The notes under the pieces: generated by a model
Seen by the model: the letters and a program-made list of their open reading frames with translations, nothing else
What the model was told of the DNA's origin: nothing
Database searches by the model: none
In this document: one piece after another, positions 44,470 to 55,932 of the stretch
Layout of the letters: every line of letters starts with the position of its first letter
Position numbering within the stretch: position 1 is the first letter of the stretch
Position numbers and translations under genes: made by a program
Assembly (NCBI RefSeq): GCF_030463565.1
Contig: NC_134645.1
Coordinates: forward strand, 937,501-1,001,500
DNA from: Pelecanus crispus
Taxonomy: Eukaryota; Chordata; Aves; Pelecaniformes; Pelecanidae
Length of the DNA: 64,000 nucleotides
Reading direction: 5' to 3'

Positions 44470-45790
44470 AGTTACATGTTGAGGTTACAGAAGGAGCATT
44501 ACAGTAATGGAGTTGACATCTATATAATGGAGTTGACATTTTATTGAAAAGGAAAAAGAAAAAACCTTAACAAACAGAGTTCCCCTCCCTCCCCCTTTCT
44601 TTATTTCCTTATTTTGCTGTCATCAATTGCAATAAGGCACACAAACTTTGAACAGCCGTCGATGCTGGCAATTTAATAAAATTTCATACAACGGTAGGTG
44701 CTTCAGGAATGTTAGCAGGACTAATCAGTCTGCTGTAAACTTGAACTTTGCTGAGAAATCAAGGCAATAGCTTGTTCAACAGCAAATCATAACAATTTGA
44801 ATCAATTCTTGGCAGCACACTCTTGTTATTAACTATTACACACAGTCTTGGCTTCCAGTTTGTGTTAGGTGCTTTTAGCAAGAAGTTCAGAGTAGGGGCC
44901 TCTTCCTGGAGGACAGTGCTTCATTTCTAAACTATTAATGGACGGGCTTTGCTCCCTTGGGGCCGCTGGTTAGGTCTGTGGCCTTTTTGCATTGAATTGG
45001 GCTGGGGTGTAAAGAAGATTCTCTGCATGCCAGATTCAGGTTTAGGATGAGAGGGACAAACAAGCCCATCTGGGCTTACAAAGATAAAAAGATGCCAAAG
45101 CAAGATGCCAACGGGATTGAAGGGAGGGGTGGGGGGAAAGAGTAGAAACACAAAAGCATCTTCAGTCTCTGAGCCCGTGAGAAGTGTCAATGAAGCATTG
45201 CTCAGACCTTGATCTCCAAGGGTGTATTTTGGGTTTCTTGTATTAAATTGTGGCTACAGCTAGACTGCCACTAAATGGCTATAAAACATGGAACTTCCTC
45301 GCTGTGGAAGACAAGCCATTCAGGTCTTCATCTCGATTTGGGTGATCAAGAAATGGAAATTATCCGTAGCTTTCTCTTCTGGTTGCATTGTCCTGGGTGT
45401 AGCAAAAGGATCATTTAAGAAAAATAAAAGCTCTCAGCTCCTGAAATGCTTCTCAGCAGTAGTATTTTTTTTTAATTAACAAAAGTTACAAGTCCCTTGT
45501 TGGCTTCTGCTCTTCCCTCTGTACTGTAATTTAAGTAATACATCTCTTTTGTTTTTTTTTTCTTCTGGTAACTTAGGTTACTACAGCCCATTGACATTTG
45601 TATTTCTAATGTAATAATCAAATGCTAAAATACAGAGATTACATTTGGATCAACACATTCGGTTCTTAAACCCTGAAAGTAATTATCTTTTCTCATGTAC
45701 AACGAAATGAAAATATTATTATATTAACCATTAGCAGCTCTATTGTCTGAACATCAGCCTGCGGCACTGCTTGCAATGTCATCTGCTGCT
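44470..45790. promoter_or_regulatory. Candidate conserved noncoding cluster
   Basis: These are two AT-rich unique blocks (about 44470-44880 and 45480-45790) with ATCAATTGCAATAAGG, CAATTTAATAAAATTTC, AACAATTTGAATC, ATTACACAC and TGTAATAATCAAATG cores. The first block contains an exact 15-bp direct repeat at 44505-44519 and 44525-44539. No coding signal is seen. Confidence 0.33.
44505..44539 (+). repeat. Direct repeat of TAATGGAGTTGACAT, 20-bp spacing
   Basis: Two identical 15-bp copies start exactly 20 bp apart and are separated by CTATA. The spacing is close to two helical turns. Confidence 0.9.
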
Positions 45791-48766
45791 TCTGTAGGCT
45801 TAAACCTCACCAGTTTTCCCACAGATGGAAACTTTTTGGGGAGCTGTGGGTGATCCTTGTTCAGGAACTATGACATAGGAGATGCACAGCTCTTCCTAGC
45901 AGGTGATAATTGGCTCAAGTATAATGAAGTGTCCATGAAATGATGAGGCTCTTCAAAGCCTTCATGGCTGAACATGTAGCTGAGGGCTGGTTAACTCCAT
46001 TCCTGAGGTGTAATTTACAGAAAACTTTTCAGAGCTGTGCAGTTGAACTGAGCCCCTCGAGACACCTCAGGGTGCCCAGAGGGAGACTTGACCTTAGCCA
46101 GGGCTTTTTCTTGACCCTCTAAATTCAAAACCACAGTGCAGAGAAGCTATTAAACTTTTCAAGAGCTTCTTGCAAACTCACATAAAATGGGGAGAGAGCA
46201 GGCAATTAATTGCGTGGCGAGGCCAGAGCTTTTCCCAGCTGTTGCGTGCCTGTCTGCACGGTGTTGCTCATGCGATGGTGCAAGGAGCAGCCTGTCCCCA
46301 GCCAGGGTGGAGCTCAGGTACACCCGGCCATCACTACAGCATGAGCCCTACGCTGCAGAGATCCAACGCCTCGCTCTGGGTTGTGAGTAGCTGTTGTGTT
46401 TCTATACATTAATGGCTTTTTAGTTCCTGAGCCACAGCCCATCCAAATGAGCAGAAGATCTGTCAGTGGTCCTTGCTGGCCACTTGCATGGGCAAGCGTT
46501 CGGTTTACCTCGGCAATCATAGCCATCGATCGTGCAAATCAGAGGCACGGGACTGAGTTTAAACAAGGGTTTAAGTTCTGGCCATGCAAGGTTGACTCTG
46601 TTGTGTGTTCCTGAGCACTCCTGTGCATTGATGGCTTTCAAGCTGCTTGAAAGCAAAGAGCTGTCAGACTATACGGTGTTTGAAACGGGTGCAAGTTTGC
46701 ACTGTACTGCAAGTACTGGCTTTCGTGGTGGATATATAACCTGAACAATTTTTTTGCCAAAGAGGTCCAGTTTCATGTGAGTTACGGGGGGGAGATGAGC
46801 AGCTGTTCACTTCCTTCAGTTGCAAGGTGATTGCTCAAACATCTGCAGGTAAGGATCGAGGCTGATTTGTAATACGTTTGCCCAAACATAAGTATTTCTA
46901 AACTGTGCTGAGATATTCTTTGTTTTTAAGGTCCAACAAGTTTCAGTCTTTTTATGTGACTTTTATCACATAGCTGTGAATACTACAAGAGTGGAAATCT
47001 CGTGAGAGCTTCACCCCAACAGTAATCTACACTTGATAGTTTACAGTGGTACAATACACAACAGAAGATGTAAAATGTGACAGTGATCCGTGGAGATCTA
47101 CTGCAAGACTTCTAAGGCTTCAACATCATGTTTAATTTCCTAGTGCTATGAAGTTATAAATTCAAACCCTCCATCATCGTGTTCCCATGGTCTTGTAAGA
47201 GGCAGGGATAAAGCTGCGAGTCCTTGTTGGCACCCGCTGATGCGCAGCAGTGGTTAGGTCCTGGCAGTGGGATCCCGCGTCAGTGCTTGCGGAGCACGCG
47301 GCGTGTGCTGTCCTTGGGTGCCGCTCGGTAAGCGGCTGTGGTTTATCTTTGCTGTGGAGGAAGACATCCGCAGCACCAAAACATAGCAACAATATTGATG
47401 CAACCCAGCCTATCGTGGTCCAGCTGGCGTTTTGGCTGTCAGCCTGAAAGGTTGGCGCTAACCAGACTTTGCTGTTTGGGCAGCTCTAGATCATCCTCAG
47501 CTGCAGCCGGACCGTCGCAACAAAGACTGTGACAGCAGGACTGTATTCATTGCGGTGGGCAAATGGCCCCGGGAGCAGCACCCTGGCCAAAGGGGTAGGT
47601 ACCTTTTTATACCGTGGCAAATGCCACCTTCCCTATTCTCTTGCATTGGTCTGAAACTGAAATCCCTGAAAAAAATGTGGTCACTTATCTTGGGAGGGGC
47701 TCCCAGGAGAGGGTTACCCATGCCCTTGTCCAAAAGGCACTCTGAGACCTTTTGGAGCAGGCAGCTGGAGACTGGACTCACTGGGCATCTGAAAAAGCTC
47801 CCACACCGCAAGGAACTGACAGTATTAACCGGTCACCTGCTTCAGAGTTGAGGAAAAAAGAGTTTTAGCCCTTATACTTCCTAATTTAGAGCAAGGTCTT
47901 AAAACTAGGGGAGTGCTTTCAGCACCGCATCCATAGACTTCAGCCGCTGTCCAGCGCATCCCATGTTAGCCTGTACTTCCTGGTTTAAAATCATGGTTAA
48001 ATTCCTTTGGTTTCCTGGCAAATCCAGCTAAATAGTTGGGATTCTGCTGCTGCACGTGCAGAGAGCAGGCAAGGGGTCAGTGCCTGGTGCAATCGTCTGC
48101 TGGGCGGACAGCGTTTCAGGCAGCTGCCTGCCAATTCTGCCTGTGCTTCCCAGGGTGAAGTGCAACTCTGCCACTTCAGATGAGAAAGGGCCTTGAAGGA
48201 AGGTAGAAAAACATCTCGCTGGAGCCTGAGCTAGCGAGCGCTGTCCGGCTCTCCGGGCATGTGGCTCTCCACTTGAGTCCCTGCGAAACAGGGATGTGAT
48301 CAAGGCCCACCAAGTATACTTCAGAAAGCATTTGATGCAGGGAAATTGTGTGAGTTGATAAAGAAGTCAATAACGGTGCGTGTCTGAAGTGGAACTTAAG
48401 CTAACTGCTGAAAATACTTTGAAAAGCACTGACCACAATTAAGCACTTAATCAGGAGAGAGCTGCAATTTTCTGAGGCTCAAAGTACAAAAATTGTGAAG
48501 TACAGATCCAGAGATATGAAGGAAAATGTTTCTTTGGCAATTAAGATCCATTCTGCTCAAAAGCTGAAAATGGTATCATTGAATTACTTTTGTTGCGCAG
48601 TTGATACACTGAATTATCTAAAATGTAAACCATTGTGCCTAAAATGCCACTCAATGAGTAAAACAGCTTCTCCTGTTCAGCTGTTACTCAGCTCAGCAAA
48701 TTGCCTTCTGATGGTATCTACTTTCCCTTCTTTAAAATAACATTTTAAATTGACTCTTTTTCCTAG
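45791..48766. other. Intergenic stretch, nothing recognisable
   Basis: Unique sequence with chance short open frames. No element, RNA gene or splice-bounded coding block is convincing. Confidence 0.45.
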
Positions 48767-48991
48767 GAAATAAAGTGCTGGCTGGAAGGACCCATGCAGG
48801 AATACCAAGGATAAGAGGTTTTCCAGGAACTTTCCTATCTGTGCATAGATGCAATGCCTACCCCAGAGCCAATGTGCAAAGGAGGGTGTTGGTGGTCCCG
48901 TGGGAGAAAGTACCGGGGTACCTGCCCCACTGTTTCTTTGCACTTATTGTGTGGAGGCTGGTTCGTCCTCTGTGCTTGACCCGACAGGCAG
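48767..48991 (+). other. Exon-like block (open frame between AG and GT)
   Basis: A strong acceptor-like TGACTCTTTTTCCTAG precedes 48767 and a GGCAG|GTATGG donor follows 48991. One frame is open throughout (74 codons, entering and leaving in phase 1), while the other two have stops. It may be an upstream exon of the candidate unit at 49022-50420, but its phase does not join to that frame, so it would have to be untranslated or belong elsewhere. Confidence 0.22.
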
Positions 48992-49021
48992 GTATGGATT
49001 GACTTTCTCCCCCTTTATCAG

Positions 49022-50420
49022 ATGTACACCCATGCAATGCAACGGCCAGTGCAGTTGTCCAAGCCAGTAATGTGGGTGGGTGAAGAAGCTGAATCCCCAT
49101 CCATACAGCGCTGAGAGGTCGGAGGGGAAGCTTGGGTGGGTGCAGCCTCCTGATCCATGGTCCCCTGCTGGGAATGCAGGTAAAGGAGGGTGGTCACTGT
49201 TGCCCACCACTGGAGCCCAGCAATCCTTGAACCCCCCACGGGTCACCCCAGCTCTGACGGTAAAGGAAAGGGAGCCTGTGTGTGGCATGCAGAGATGTGC
49301 ACGATGTCTCCCAGCCTGTGGTTTTGGAAAGGCTGGACTCTTCTGGCATGTGGGCGGGTTGACTTGCTGCATGGAAAGCTAACGTGTTTATCTTGCAGGA
49401 GTCTGCCAGTGATCTGCTAGAAGGAGGGGTCCTGGCCTCTACGGGTGGCTGCAGTCAAAGTCCCAGCCTTGACTTCACACTTGAGGAGCCTCTTCGGTGG
49501 AAGCCAGGGCCGATGCTAGGAGGAAGATGCTATCCCAAGTACTCCACAACCATGCTGCTAGCAGATATCAGCAGGAGGAGCCTGCCTACAGACCTGCCTT
49601 GGCAGGAGTTGGGGGGAAGATGCATTCCTGCTACTCCAGACCTGATGGCAAGCACCATGGTTCTCTGGCCAGCAAGAGGAGAGGATGCTGCGATGCCTTC
49701 GAGTGGCACCAGAGTGCTGTCACAGGTAGGTCAGCTGGAGTCACGTGCGTGTGGTGGTGGTGGAAAGCATCCTGCAAGTGCACTGTGCTGACATCAGGGA
49801 CCTGGTCAGTGCTGCCGCTGGTCAGAAGAGGTCTGGCTTGAAGGGACATCATGCTAATGGGTGTCTGTCTTCTCCCTTGTGTCACAGCCACGGCTGGAAT
49901 CTGCTAATGATGGATACAGAGGAAAAATGACTCTGCTAAAACCAGGGACGTGTACCCCTTGCCCTTGGGTCACACTGGGTTTGAAGGACCTTGTGAGGAT
50001 GTCTTTGGAAGAGCCTCTCAGTTACACAGGGGTTGGTAGCAAGGCGGTCACGCTGAGGAGATGGCTGCAGGGCATCAGTCAGGAGTGGCAGGTAGGATTA
50101 ACAGGAGGGCATGTTCCCTCTGATTTTTTTTTTTTCCCCCCTCCCCTCCCAGAGGAGCTGTTGCAATGACTGAATCCTTGCAAATCCAGCTCTGCTGTGT
50201 GAATGTCTCTGCTCTTATCCTTTGTAACCCCAATGTGTTGATAGCAGATCTGCAACAAGTACCACTGGAAGTACTTTGTGCTGCAACTGCTGCTATTTCC
50301 ACTTATTTTACACTTGATTATAGATGATGTTGTAGAGTTTTATTGTTGATTTTTTTTTTTGCATCTCTGACTTGTCAGAACTTGTTACATCTCCAAGTGC
50401 CAATAAATGTGAAGCCTATA
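49022..50420 (+). CDS. Candidate unrecognised four-exon gene, about 185 codons
   Basis: I do not recognise a family. The proposed exons are 49022-49179, 49399-49725 (327 bp), 49888-50091 (204 bp) and 50153 to about 50420. Junctions are canonical: CCCTTTATCAG|, GCAG|GTAAAG, TTATCTTGCAG|, CACAG|GTAGGT, TTGTGTCACAG|, GGCAG|GTAGGA, and a strong tract ending CCCTCCCAG|. An ATG at 49174 followed by one Gln codon leads in phase 0 into exons 2 and 3, both multiples of three and open, then six codons and TGA at 50171-50173. AATAAA lies at 50402-50407. The protein would begin MQESASDLLEGG and contains LEEPL twice, and LLKPGTCTPCPWVTLG. It has no signal peptide or membrane segment. Weaknesses: the ATG is almost at the end of its exon, the second exon is also open in another frame over its 3' two thirds, and the last intron would be only 61 bp. 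A lncRNA or chance is quite possible. Confidence 0.3.
50402..50407 (+). terminator. Candidate poly(A) signal AATAAA
   Basis: CCAATAAATGTG lies about 230 bases after the stop of the candidate unit ending at 50173. Confidence 0.35.
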
Positions 50421-52545
50421 TCCATCAGTCACTTCTTGTAGCTTGTCTTCCTTTGAGAGCCTGACTCAGTGTCTCCTGAAGTCAATGTGAGTCTTTCCAT
50501 TGATTCCAGTGGATGTCAAGTCAAGCTCTTCTTTAGACTGAGATGGCAGGCACTGTCTTTGAATTGGCTTTGAGTGTCATACACCTAGTACGATGGGACC
50601 CTTATTCATCTTGAGGCTCCTAAGAGCTATATTGACAATGATGGTGAAGTCATCCTAAATAAATTCAGATGAAACCCTTGTATCACACCACATCTTATAT
50701 TTTGTTTTTGGAGGGGCATAGACAAAACTAGGATTGCTATAACTGCAAGTTACCTCTTTGAGAGCTGTGTATTTTTGTGTAGGCAATTTAGGAGGTGGGA
50801 GAAGACTCCAGGGGCATGTATTATTTGTTAAAGATGGGTAAGGTTGACAAACAGTGTGGCAAACTAGATAGTTGTATGTATTTTTAGTTACTCCACTCTG
50901 GTATTCATTTCCAAAGCTTCATAAAGCAGCACAGTGTTATGCTACCACAGCCTATAGAGGAGTTAAGGGTAGCGTTTATCCTCTGACGAACATGCTGCAG
51001 CCAGATGGAACGGTATAAATCTCTTCTTACACACAACCAAGCCAAAACAAATATTATGCAATGATTAAGTGGCAACCCAAACAGAAGCAGGCATCCTGTG
51101 GGCTGAAACAGGAAATCTTGGGTTACAAAACTCAAGATATGTTAATTTAATTTGATTATATATTTGATGGCTATCTGAAGTGGCCCATGAATAATTGATG
51201 AAAACTAGAAAAGCTGCTGTTTGCCTTTAAAATCAAGCTGAAGAAAGTAGAAACTGAATATTTAGGAACATAATTACTGTTTGCATGAGTCACGTGAGAG
51301 GTTCCCACAGCCTACCGCTGCCCCTGGCAGTGCCCAGTAACAGGAGCTGATGAAAGAGCATACGTGGGATCTACCCCAGCCTGGCTCCATCAGTGGTTTA
51401 TCATAAATTAAGTAAGGATACTCGTACTCAGTCTAGCCAAGTTCTGTAAATAACTGACTCTTTCACACTCAGGAGGATGTGTCTGCAGCTCGGGTAACTT
51501 GCGAAGCCCCAGTACCTCTGCTTCAGAAGGCAGCGCAAACTGCTGATCGGATCCTCCATCCCCTCGCGTGTGCTGTAAGCAGCCAAGCTAAGGAGGAGTG
51601 ACAGCTTTGACGCCTGCAGCGTTGCCTGTCTGGAAGCCATGGAGGGCTGTGTCCTGCCAAAACACTGGTGAACACTCGCATCCTATCCAGCAAACTCAGA
51701 ATAGCTGTTTAATGCTAACAAAAGGCACTTGATAGAATTAGTTAGCCCCCTCCGCGACCGGTTCTTGGAAGGGAGGCAGGGAAATGGTTTTGTTCATCTT
51801 TCTGGCAAGGGGTTACAGTATAGTGCCATTCCCCACTGCAGTGGGATTGACTAAGATGCTTGTAGTGAAGGAAAGGGCTATTTTTCCTGATTGCTTTTTA
51901 ATATCTTCTACAGGCTTTGAGGAGAAATGTTTTGAAGATGGGTATGGGTGCGGGGTGTAAACACACACGGGTAATCCTTACGCTGAGAAGGCTGCTTGTC
52001 CTGTTCTTGTGATCCCAAGAGACACAGTGAGAGCCACAGTTGTATCAGCACAGTGGCAGCCAAGAAACTCAGTCTTGAGGGCGAACCCAAGCTCTGCTCT
52101 GCTGTGACATTGCTTTGGAGGAGGAAGAGCAAAGTTCTTCAGCTCTTCTGTGGCTGAGATGGAACAGGAACCTCCTGAAACCCAAGTGGGTACCACTTTC
52201 TGCACGTAGCCAGAGCGTGAGCAGAGGATGACGTTGGGGCTGAACTTCTCATGCTTTGCATAGCCAAGTATCTCCTCAGAAGATGCAATGACTTAAACTT
52301 TATTGGTGGTGCTACTGGAAACCAGGTCCTTCACATTTCCAAAACCTTTGTTTCAAATATATGCAAAGACACATGTGCTTCAGTTTCTGAATTATATTAA
52401 TATTTATCTCTCATGAAACACGCCCAAATAAAGACCGTGTTGAGCGAGAGCTGTGATGGTGGAGCAGCCCTCACGTGATGAACTGTTCTTAGTCTGAGCT
52501 GGTCCCGGATGCCCTCCCAGCACCTCCACCAGCCCTGTGTCGCAG
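50421..52545. other. Intergenic or intronic stretch, nothing recognisable
   Basis: Mostly unique AT-rich sequence with chance open frames only. It could be an intron if the flanking exon-like blocks belong to one unit. Confidence 0.4.
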
Positions 52546-52685
52546 GTTGTTGGTCACCGCCGCCGCCAGCACAAAGCTGGCCCTGGCACCCTGCTGCCCG
52601 CGACCAGGCACGTTGCCTCTCCGACGAAGAACGGATGCTTGGCAAACGAGTCCTGACTGGTGTACGCAGCGAATGTGATTTAAGG
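52546..52685 (+). other. Exon-like block encoding a charged segment
   Basis: The block is bounded by GTGTCGCAG| and AAGG|GTAAGG. One frame is open throughout, entering in phase 1 and leaving in phase 0, and contains DQARCLSDEERMLGKRVLTG, which has a protein-like composition. By phase it could join to 55831 but not to 54597. A single block of this length can arise by chance. Confidence 0.2.
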
Positions 52686-54596
52686 GTAAGGAGGCAGATC
52701 AAACCCAATGGAAAGCTGGAGACGTGACAAGGGTCAGATGTCAGCACTTTACCTGAAGAACTGAAGAAAGTGCGGCATATTTTTCTCGCAGTGAAACTGC
52801 GTAGCTCAGCTGCAGAGCAAACAGCGTGACCGAAGGCTACGCATCCTTACTTGCCAAGGAGAGGGCTGAAATGAAAGGGGTTACCTGGCAGTGACTTCTT
52901 GCTATTGTAAGAGGTAGTAAACAAGATAAAGGTAGAATAGGGAAGATGGGTAAACAGCCATTTTTAAAATAAAATAAACATCAAACTTTTATTTGTCTGG
53001 GCCTTTGAAGGAGCACAATAACCGAAGGCACGTGGGGAGGGCAGAAAGCATTATTTACTCCAGGAAGCGATTGTGAATTATACAGAAAGTTGTCCAGGAG
53101 CTCCTCCGGAGCGGTGACCTGTGGTGATTTGTGAAGCAGAGAGCACATTCGTAGCAGTTTGCTCTCAGCTGAAGCAAGTGTTACACCCCACGGGCTCTAA
53201 TGGAGGGATGCTGGTTTCCACTAGCTGAAGATCTGACCTCAGTAGTAACTGAGAGGTAAAAGCAAGTAGATGGAGAACAAAAGCCTGTCTTTAGCATACT
53301 TTAAAGTCCTTAACCTAGACACAAGGCATGGCTATAAATGAAAATACAGCCCTAGAATTTTAGTTTAAGCCAAACAAAATTGACTGGTTGTGGAAAAACA
53401 GTCTTACCTTGTTTACTGCCAAGCTTCAGCTTTACATTTGAGCTGAAAGGGGGATGAAATTTAACAGTGATTACTTTTAGGTTCCCATTTAAATACTCGC
53501 GCAGTGGTTTTAGCTGAATGGAAAGTCTAGACTAATTTAGGTTTTTTATGACAGTGCTAAAAAACTGATGATACCTTGGGCCAGATGGCTTAAAACATGC
53601 CACTGAGTTGATTTATTCCTTTGCAGATGCTGGGGTGTCCAGAAACAATATTTTCCAAAGTCTGAGTCTTCCAAAGGCAAAAGCATTCTTTAATGAGGTT
53701 AATAGGTGTCTTCCGACTTCGGTGGGCTTGGGGTCAGCAGAAGATGGACCTGTACGTATCAGCATAGGTCAAGCTTGATGTCCGTATGCTTTTCGCCCAA
53801 GCATTTTCCCAGAGCTGATATGCCACTGCCATAATCCTTTTCTTCTTTAAATCCCTTCTGAAAATTTATGCTCACACTGAAGACAATGTCATGATTTTGT
53901 GATTATGTGTACCGGCTGGCAGTCCCTAATTTGCTGTTAATTTGTTCCGGAGTGAGTTTGGACAGACCAAATTTTGACCAGGTTTCTGTCAAATTGGGCC
54001 ATGCAGCACTGAGGCTGCTGTTTAATAATCAGGTGGTGGTTATTTACAGGTGGCAAACACAAAAGTGCTTGCTTCAAGACGAATGGAGAAGAATTAAAAA
54101 ATAATCCTGAATGTCCTGGACTGCAAAAAGGCAAAATTACTTTCAATATTACCATTCCTCTGTTGTTTTAGATTAATTTTGTAATCCATCTATCTTTGTT
54201 GATTTATTTTTCCCAAGCCTTTATGTCAGAAAGGCGGGAGCGCTTAGTTACTGTACATGGGCAGTACCCAGCCCAAAATGCACAAAGCGTGGTCGGATGC
54301 CTGCTGGTACAGACTGGGTGACCGTACCTTCTTTGCTTCTCTTTCCCATCTTAATCGGCTTGATTGTTCTTTGTGGACTCCAGGTTGGGTTTTGTCTTTG
54401 CCTCTTTCTGAAACACTTACCTTAAGAAAGCCAAAATACAAAAAGCTGGGGATGTTTCAGTTGGTGTTTTGCCCATAATATGGAGTTTTAAGTGGCCTCA
54501 CTTGAGAGGGACGAATCAAGTAGTCTTCTGAAAAACGCAGCAAACAGCTGCTATCCAAAGTCACCGCTAATGATAACATTGAATTCTCTGTTGTAG
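52686..54596. other. Intergenic or intronic stretch, nothing recognisable
   Basis: AT-rich unique sequence without a mobile element or RNA gene that I can identify. Confidence 0.4.
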
Positions 54597-54693
54597 TGGA
54601 TTTTCATCCAGCTGTTACCTAACTCCGAAAGGGACCATCAAAGGCAAGTTCCGCATTTATCCATTACTTCAAAAAGCATCGTATAAGCCATGG
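54597..54693 (+). CDS. Candidate exon of an unrecognised protein (internal)
   Basis: Acceptor TTCTCTGTTGTAG and a consensus donor TGG|GTGAGT bound 97 bases. One base completes a codon, then 32 open codons (GFSSSCYLTPKGTIKGKFRI then YPLLQKASYKPW), leaving in phase 0. That matches the entry of the block at 55831. The composition is rich in Lys, Tyr and aromatic residues and reads like real protein. The pyrimidine tract is modest and the upstream exon (phase 2 exit) was not found. Confidence 0.35.
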
Positions 54694-55830
54694 GTGAGTC
54701 TTTTGACCTTTAAAACCTTTGTCTTTGGAAATCAGTGGTAAGAATTACATGAACCCAATGTATTTTTCATCCTGGCCGAAATGCTGCTATGGCAAGAGTC
54801 AGTTAATGAGATGTCTAGCGCTGCCGGCACCACTTTCCTTGCCTTTCTTAAGTGCGTATGTAAATTCATGCACGTCACACGTGTAAGCACGTATAGATTT
54901 AGATTATTGGTGGTCATGATGGATGAGGGTGGGAAGGCAGTGTCAGTGGGGCAAAGGATCTGTGAGGGTGGAATGGATGGCAGCGAATGCGCGCCACCAT
55001 TGTTCCCTTTCTCAGCCCATTTGGTGGGTTTGAGGACACTTTCCCACCTCCTACCTTGTGCTTGGCTCTCCAGGGGCTTCAGGCCACTGCTGGTGACACG
55101 AGTTGAGCGTGGTGATGCAGGGCGAGGTGACAGTGCTCGCCAGCGTCCTCTTTCCATGCGCTGTTACGCGTGCCCAGGAGATGGGTCAAAGGAAAAAGGA
55201 GATCTCAGCCCTGCAAAACTTGGGCTGGTTTCTGGCAGAGTCGGGGTTTCCCCCAAACATCTCTAACGGTTTGCTGGAAGGTGCTGGGGATGTGGTTACC
55301 TGGCATGCATGTGTAAGAGGCGTGCAGGAGGGGCAGGGCTGGTGTGATATTCCCTTGATCTGGGCTCTGTGGCAACCTCTAAAATCACCAGTAATTCCCT
55401 TTCCTTCCTCACCTACCATCATGGTACTTGAGCGTGAAAGGGATGGGTCTGACATAGCCCCTGCCTCTCTACCTGGGAGGAAGGCAGTGTGGGAATTCCA
55501 AAAATCTTTGGGTATACATGGTGCATGCTGAGCTCTGCATGCATCTCTGCAAAGGCAATGTCTCATCTCGCTTCTGGGGCAAAGTAAGGCCAGGTTAGAA
55601 GTCACTTGTATATAAATGGGTCTTCCAGGCTCACTCTGTGCTCTACACCCACTTCAGTCAAGGGGAATACGATATACTTTTAAGCAGGCTCTTCTGGCTG
55701 TTCCTGGATCATGTGAATATACCTGGGGAAAAAACCTTAAGGGCTGCTTTGCAACTTTATTTGAAAGCACATGTTTCAGGATGATTCCTGCCATGTTTTC
55801 TGAACTGAGCATATTTCTGCTTGTGCTTAG

Positions 55831-55932
55831 GTTGTGGAAGGAAAGCTGCACCACGGACTGGGCACCATGGACCAGACCTTCCTCGACTACTGGAGTGATT
55901 ACGGAAGCAGAAGTGTGGAGGAAGAGGAATAA
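55831..55932 (+). CDS. Candidate last exon of an unrecognised protein, acidic C-terminus
   Basis: Acceptor TTTCTGCTTGTGCTTAG starts a phase 0 frame of 33 codons and TAA. It reads VVEGKLHHGLGTMDQTFLDY then WSDYGSRSVEEEE. About two thirds of third positions are G or C (AAG CTG CAC CAC, GAC CAG ACC TTC CTC GAC TAC), as in coding DNA. It joins in phase to 54597-54693, or alternatively to 49888-50091 or 52546-52685, which also exit in phase 0. I recognise no family. The first downstream AATAAA is at about 57141, which would give a 1.2-kb 3' UTR. Confidence 0.38.
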   Translation, partial: VVEGKLHHGLGTMDQTFLDYWSDYGSRSVEEEE

